The translations under genes were made by a program, and so were the position numbers. The notes beneath the pieces were generated by a model, which was given only the letters and a program-made list of their open reading frames with translations, was not told the origin of the DNA and searched no databases. From JAWLHU01 sp041690255 (lineage in GTDB: Bacteria; Bacillota; Sulfobacillia; Symbiobacteriales; Symbiobacteriaceae), in the NCBI GenBank assembly GCA_041690255.1, contig JAWLHU010000011.1:189982-253981 (forward strand): a DNA stretch of 64,000 nt, read 5' to 3'. This document shows positions 59,955 through 64,000 of this stretch, in pieces. Numbering within the stretch: the first letter of the stretch is position 1; every line of letters begins with the position of its first letter.

Positions 59955-60044
59955 AATCCCTCCCATCTACGAGTTTACGCCCGGAATTGGTGGACGTAAG
60001 CTCGGAGTGCCTCCCTGCACAGGGCAGGCCAGATGGGAGGGATT
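59955..60044. ncRNA. Candidate 90-nt three-way-junction RNA or MITE-like inverted repeat
   Basis: A perfect 14-bp outer stem AATCCCTCCCATCT/AGATGGGAGGGATT encloses two hairpins: GAGTTTACG/CGTAAGCTC and GCCTCCCTG/CAGGGCAGGC. Strand cannot be decided. It lies between the truncated yhbH copy and the FecR-domain gene. It could be a regulatory RNA, a terminator complex or a small inverted-repeat element; no known class was recognised. Confidence 0.4.
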
Positions 60045-60245
60045 ATCTTGTTCGCGGAGACCATCAACGCCCCGCACCTGCACGGTACGCTCAGTAAGAA
60101 TCGTGGGTCCACCATCTTCTCAGTGATTCCGGCGGTCGCCGTCGTGATCAGGTCCTTCAACTGCACTCGCTGCCACTCGCTGTTGCTGGAGTGAACCGGC
60201 CGCGGCGAGTTCTTGTTGGTCAGATCAGAAAAAGAGGGGTAGATT
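60045..60245. other. Upstream region of the FecR-domain gene
   Basis: About 200 bp with no credible gene. AAAAAGAGGGG precedes the ATG at 60246 by about 7 bp as the ribosome site. No promoter was assigned. Confidence 0.4.
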
Positions 60246-61751
60246 ATGAAGCTGCGTGTATTGGGCCTGATCGCCTTGGTCATTTCGCTGGCGAGTCACG
60301 TGACATGGGTGGCTGCCGCCCCGGACGAATATCGGTGGGTGCTGGTTGATGTCATCGACAATCCGAACCAGACCGGGTGGGAGTCGGCCAACGAGTCGGA
60401 TGCGTATACCTATGAGCCGGAGTATTCCCGCGGATCGTACAGCGTCAAGACGACGTACAAGGGTCCAACCGATACGTACTATACCCCGCCTTATTTGCAC
60501 GGCGAAGCATTAGCGGTGAGTGCCACGTGGAGCCAACCGCCGCAGATTATCAAAGCGGGGGAGGCTGTAGTCCTGCATGTCCGCGTCGGCACCTTGAGCA
60601 ATTCCCTGTCGGCGTTCAAGTTCTCCGGCAGCGCTCGCGCCTTCCTGGGCGGGGCAAACATGGTGACCGGTGAGGGGACGTATCATTTCGAGTGCAAGAG
60701 CAGCACCAACTGGAGCACCATAAATGAGACCGTCAGCGCGACAGCCGGGAGCGGTTCCGGAGAGGGAGACAGACTGGAGCTGGAGGTGACGTTCTATAGC
60801 AGTAATCCCATGTCTACCACGTACATCTACGAGTGGACAGCGACGAAACCACCTGTAGATCCGATGACGCACAACTGGCAGCCCCCTGCAAGGGAAGCGC
60901 CGCGAAAGACCGTGGTAGACAAGAAATCAGATCTCGACATCTACCCCCCAGGTCCTGTCTACGATGAGAAGGGACAACTGATGGACTCCGGGATCAAGGT
61001 CAGCGATCTCTATGGCGAGGTCGAGTACCTTCTGCCCGATCGCGACGACGAAGATGGCCAGTGGGAACTGCTGGAGATGGGGACCGTCCTGCCCATTAAC
61101 ACGAGGATCCGCACCTCGGGGGAAAGCGGCGTGATCCTCTCCCTGCCCGACACGACCTACGAAATGAAGTCCGACTCCACGGTCATTCTGACCAGGTCTA
61201 CCGGCAAACGCAATCTGCTAAAACTCGTCGCCGGCAACATTATGACCAACCTGAAGAAGATGGTCGACCACGGCATGATTGAGGTGGAGATGTCGCAGGC
61301 GATAGCGGGTGCCAGAGGGACGACCTTCGTCTGCACCGAGGACGAAAACGGCTCGACGCTCAAGGTGCTTGAGGGAACGGTCGAGTTTGCTCCGCATGGC
61401 AAAGCTCCGCTCAGCCTCTCCGCCGGGGAGACCATTTCCATGCAGCAGGGGGTTGTGGGCGGGATCTCCACGTTCTCCCCAGCTAAGGAACTGGCCACGT
61501 GGAGCGACAAGACGCAGGAGCGGATCCAGGGGATTCTCGCCGCTCAGGGTATAACGCTCGAGGGCGGGGCCGAGGCGGCGCCGGAGGTCAAGGCAGAGCT
61601 GGAGGCCCCTGCCGAACCAGGGGCCAAGGGGGTATCGAAGGCGGCCGACATAGCGGAGCCCTCCGGTCAGTGGTTCCTGATCGGTGGGGGGCTAATGGCT
61701 GCGGGCATTCTCGCGGGTCTCCTGGTACTGCTGTTCGGGAAACGGCGGTAG
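60246..61751 (+). CDS. FecR-domain membrane-anchored surface protein
   Basis: A 501-residue exported protein: signal peptide about 1-25, a unique beta-rich N-terminal region (30-200), then a FecR domain (about 250-400: WELLEMGTVLPINTRIRTSGESGVILSLPDTTYEMKSDSTVIL, AGARGTTFVCTEDENGSTLKVLEGTVEF). A Glu/Ala/Pro-rich stalk and a C-terminal membrane helix with basic tail follow (WFLIGGGLMAAGILAGLLVLLFGKRR). In Firmicutes such FecR proteins are surface or sensory components without a TonB system. No partner sigma/anti-sigma gene lies next to it. Confidence 0.75.
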   Translation: MKLRVLGLIALVISLASHVTWVAAAPDEYRWVLVDVIDNPNQTGWESANESDAYTYEPEYSRGSYSVKTTYKGPTDTYYTPPYLHGEALAVSATWSQPPQIIKAGEAVVLHVRVGTLSNSLSAFKFSGSARAFLGGANMVTGEGTYHFECKSSTNWSTINETVSATAGSGSGEGDRLELEVTFYSSNPMSTTYIYEWTATKPPVDPMTHNWQPPAREAPRKTVVDKKSDLDIYPPGPVYDEKGQLMDSGIKVSDLYGEVEYLLPDRDDEDGQWELLEMGTVLPINTRIRTSGESGVILSLPDTTYEMKSDSTVILTRSTGKRNLLKLVAGNIMTNLKKMVDHGMIEVEMSQAIAGARGTTFVCTEDENGSTLKVLEGTVEFAPHGKAPLSLSAGETISMQQGVVGGISTFSPAKELATWSDKTQERIQGILAAQGITLEGGAEAAPEVKAELEAPAEPGAKGVSKAADIAEPSGQWFLIGGGLMAAGILAGLLVLLFGKRR

Positions 61752-61895
61752 CTACCGCTCGCAGCAGGATCGGTGATGGCGGGGTGCCTATCCTGGTGGA
61801 ACGGTAGACGGTGGTCGGGAGCGCGAACTAACCAGGCGGCGGTCATGATGATCCGCCGCCTTGCCGCGTGTCCCGGGCGGGCCCCATCCCCATGG

Positions 61896-61907
61896 TTTGC
61901 ATAAGAT
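61896..61907 (+). promoter_or_regulatory. Sigma-E/K-like -10 element upstream of spoVR
   Basis: GTTTGCATAAGAT contains CATAAGAT (61900-61907), fitting CATAnnnT, 31 bp before the ATG. It shares GTTTGCATAA with the yhbH upstream region. No convincing -35 was seen. Confidence 0.45.
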
Positions 61908-61937
61908 GAAGCAGACCGCTGGGGGGAGGGCCTACTC

Positions 61938-63317
61938 ATGGATGAGAGAGACCTGCCTGTGTTGGAAGAGGCGATCGGAACGATCTGGGAGAAGGCCCGG
62001 GAGCTCGGCCTCGACCCATACCCCACCCACTTCGAGATCGTACCGGCGGCCATTCTCTACGAGTTTGGAGCCTATCTGCTGCCGGGGCGCTTCAGCCACT
62101 GGACCCACGGGAAGGCCTACTACACCATGAAGGCGTCGTACGATTACGGGCTGTCCAAGATCTACGAGTTGGTGATTAACGCGAACCCGAGCTACGCCTT
62201 CTTACTGGACACGAACTCACTTCTCCATAACAAATTCGTGGTGGCGCACGTTTTTGGGCACACCGACTTCTTCAAGCACAACATCTGGTTTGCTCCAACC
62301 AACCGGCAGATGGTCGAGACGGTCAGTCAGAACGCCCAGCGTATTCGCCAATACGGGATCGATGAAGGCAGCCTGGAGGTGGAGCGATTCCTGGACGCTG
62401 CCCTCTCGATTGCGGAGCATATTGATCCGTACCCGAGGCGGGAGCGGCCAGTGGAGCCCAAGGAGCCCCGCCCGGCAGGTGATCGGGCCTATGGGGATCT
62501 CTTTCCCAAACCGGGCATCTCCACGAGTCTGGCTACGGGCCGGCCGCTCAAAGGGGTACCAGGTGCGGGGCGCAAGAGGGTGCCACCCGAGCCGGAGAAG
62601 GATCTGCTCCGCTTCCTTCTGGAGCATGCAGAGCACCTGGAGGACTGGCACCGGGACATTCTGGCCATTGTCCGCGAGGAGTCGCTCTACTTCGTCCCGC
62701 AGATGATGACCAAGATCATGAACGAGGGCTGGGCTTCGTTCTGGCACATGCGGATCATGCGGGATCTGAACCTGACCGATGATGAGTTTGTCGAGTTTGG
62801 CCGCCTCCACTCATCGGTCTGCACGCCGGGGCGAAGCCATATCAACCCCTACTACGTAGGGCTGAAGGTTCTGGAGGATATCGAGCGCCGGTTTGGCCGG
62901 GAGAAGATCTTTGAGGTGCGGGAGATGGAGAACGATGTCTCCTTCCTGCGGACCTACCTGACCGAGGAACTCTGCCGGGACCTGGACCTCTTCGTCTATG
63001 AGTTGGAGGACGAGGAGGAGGGGGACTGGCGGGTGACCGACAAGCAGTGGGAACGGGTGCGCGATGCGCTCTGCGACTCGATGACCAACTTCGGCCAGCC
63101 CTATATCGTCGTGGAGGATGGGGACTACGGCGGGCGCCGTGAGCTCTACCTGAACCACCACCACGATGGCCGGGACCTGGACCTTTCGTACGCCGAGCGG
63201 ACCCTGCAGTACGTCTACCAGATCTGGGGCCGGCCGGTCCACCTGGAGAGCCGGCAGGGCGAGAAGCGGGTGATCCTCACCTGCAAGGAGGATGGGGTGC
63301 AGAAGATCGAGGTGTAG
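61938..63317 (+). CDS. spoVR: Stage V sporulation protein R
   Basis: A 459-residue SpoVR-family protein: AREWGLDPYPTHFEIVP-type start (here ARELGLDPYPTHFEIVPAAILYEFGAYLLPGRFSHWTHGKAY), NPSYAFLLDTNSLLHNKFVVAHVFGHTDFFKHN, MTKIMNEGWASFWHMRIM and the C-terminal LYLNHHHDGRDLDLSYAERTLQYVYQIWGRPVHL. In Bacillus it is mother-cell expressed and needed for cortex formation; its biochemistry is unknown. It is genetically linked to YhbH and PrkA in many bacteria. Full length and uninterrupted, unlike yhbH. GGGGGGAGG precedes the ATG. Confidence 0.95.
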   Translation: MDERDLPVLEEAIGTIWEKARELGLDPYPTHFEIVPAAILYEFGAYLLPGRFSHWTHGKAYYTMKASYDYGLSKIYELVINANPSYAFLLDTNSLLHNKFVVAHVFGHTDFFKHNIWFAPTNRQMVETVSQNAQRIRQYGIDEGSLEVERFLDAALSIAEHIDPYPRRERPVEPKEPRPAGDRAYGDLFPKPGISTSLATGRPLKGVPGAGRKRVPPEPEKDLLRFLLEHAEHLEDWHRDILAIVREESLYFVPQMMTKIMNEGWASFWHMRIMRDLNLTDDEFVEFGRLHSSVCTPGRSHINPYYVGLKVLEDIERRFGREKIFEVREMENDVSFLRTYLTEELCRDLDLFVYELEDEEEGDWRVTDKQWERVRDALCDSMTNFGQPYIVVEDGDYGGRRELYLNHHHDGRDLDLSYAERTLQYVYQIWGRPVHLESRQGEKRVILTCKEDGVQKIEV

Positions 63318-63829
63318 CAGACGAGGCCCTTGCTGAGCCGGTGCTCGGTGAGGGCCTTGCAGGCCGCATGGAAGTGATCGCTCTCCCAATTGATGGCCTC
63401 TGACTTAGCGAAGCATCAACCCGTGACGGGGATCGAATCGCCCTCTCCGAGCCCCCAGCCCGCCCAAGAACGGGATGAGCGATCGACCCAGCCGTACCGT
63501 CTGCTCTGTCCGCCGCTGAATCTGCCCTGCGACTACCGCTAGCGGCGCCGGAAGGACAGCACGGTCAGGCTGGTCAGCAAGATCGACTCAGGCATCCAGC
63601 CAGTCGCTACCCATCGGTCGGGCAGCCCAGGAAAGGCCTGAGCCGGTCGTCCGTCGGTACCTCCACGCGGGGCTGGAAGGGCGTTGCAGTGCGTTTGACA
63701 GCCGAGCCCTTGAAGTCCTGAGACTCCATCGCCACCCTGATCCTGATCCAACCACTGGTGCCCGCTACACGAGCCGCAAAACCGTCGCTCTCACCTAGCG
63801 TGAGGGGCGCTGGTATCTCGCCGAATTCG
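63318..63829. other. Intergenic/decayed stretch after spoVR
   Basis: About 510 bp. Short frames on both strands show no family likeness. It may include the degenerate 5' part of the transposase that follows. Confidence 0.35.
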
Positions 63830-64000
63830 CCGAACAATACCGACCGTCAGGATGCCCTGGCGATTGCGCGCGTCACGGCCAAGCACGTCCTGCATCTGCC
63901 GGATGCCAACCTGGACCCGCTGCAGTGGGCGCTGCTCTCGCTGGTACAGTACCGCCGGGGACTTGTGTCGGAGCAGACGCGGGTCAAGAACCGGCTGCAC
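63830..64000 (+). mobile_element. IS110-type transposase fragment at the window edge
   Basis: In one frame the sequence reads NTDRQDALAIARVTAKHVLH, then QWALLSLVQYRRGLVSEQTRVKNRLH, matching the N-terminal half of IS110/IS1111 DEDD transposases (KTDR.DALA.A..., L..L...R..L...R...KNRL). The first catalytic Asp region expected about 100 residues earlier is not recognisable; the frame is closed by a TGA at 63719-63721. The element is thus 5'-damaged or reads from an unusual start, and it continues past the right edge. Confidence 0.65.

Noticed and set aside
1..64000. tRNA, rRNA or CRISPR loci
   Set aside because: None could be recognised by eye; a covariance search was not possible here.

Overview
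The window reads as part of the chromosome of a high-GC, endospore-forming, anaerobic or facultatively anaerobic Firmicute, Symbiobacterium-like in flavour. Pointers are spoVR and yhbH sporulation genes, ferredoxin-dependent 2-oxoacid oxidoreductase, PHP-domain DnaE, a sortase system, and fumarate/aspartate metabolism. This placement is inference from gene content; I saw no rRNA or tRNA gene.

Most unusual feature: the sporulation gene yhbH (DUF444 family, mother-cell sigma-E regulon in Bacillus) is present in four consecutive same-strand pieces, at 11186-11224, 15440-15523, 19752-20318 and 34295-34750. Three intervening DNA elements of 4.2, 4.2 and 14.0 kb separate them. Each boundary pair shares a short core (TAA, CAGAGGAG, TCTG), and joining at the core restores the conserved YhbH sequence in frame with no residue lost or gained. 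The rejoined gene has 381 codons plus stop, a sigma-E-like promoter element in front and an intrinsic terminator behind. Each element carries exactly one large serine recombinase and one 55-61 aa small ORF. This is the architecture of skin-type elements, tripled within one gene.

Layout: (1) 1-2386, ferredoxin/alpha/beta/gamma subunits of a 2-oxoglutarate:ferredoxin oxidoreductase on the minus strand; (2) 2809-11052, LD-carboxypeptidase, dnaE, a diguanylate cyclase, a PgpA-like phosphatase and a secreted nine-haem cytochrome c; (3) 11186-34787, split yhbH with its three elements. Element 1 holds an ApeA-like HEPN protein, a large structured-RNA candidate and a DUF2750 protein. Element 2 holds a glutaminase and a DUF4317-like protein. 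Element 3 holds tandem c-di-GMP riboswitches, a secreted transglutaminase, a sortase/adhesin pair and a giant bacillopeptidase-F-like protease. (4) 35236-46000, succinate dehydrogenase/fumarate reductase, a Dcu-type dicarboxylate carrier, aspartase, an RpiR regulator, an argininosuccinate-lyase-like enzyme and a frameshifted SLC13 transporter. (5) 46314-59400, an ethanolamine-utilisation microcompartment operon with an ANTAR antitermination system. (6) 59448-64000, a second decaying copy of the yhbH 3' end, a FecR-domain surface protein, spoVR and the edge of an IS110-type transposase.

Functional links: Dcu carrier, aspartase and fumarate reductase form an aspartate-to-succinate fumarate respiration set. 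The eut operon converts ethanolamine to ammonia, acetyl-CoA and acetyl phosphate inside a shell and is controlled by EutVW through leader terminators. The GGDEF protein could supply the ligand of the element-3 riboswitches. yhbH and spoVR share a GTTTGCATAA motif upstream and would be needed together in the mother cell, a terminal cell in which irreversible excision is harmless.
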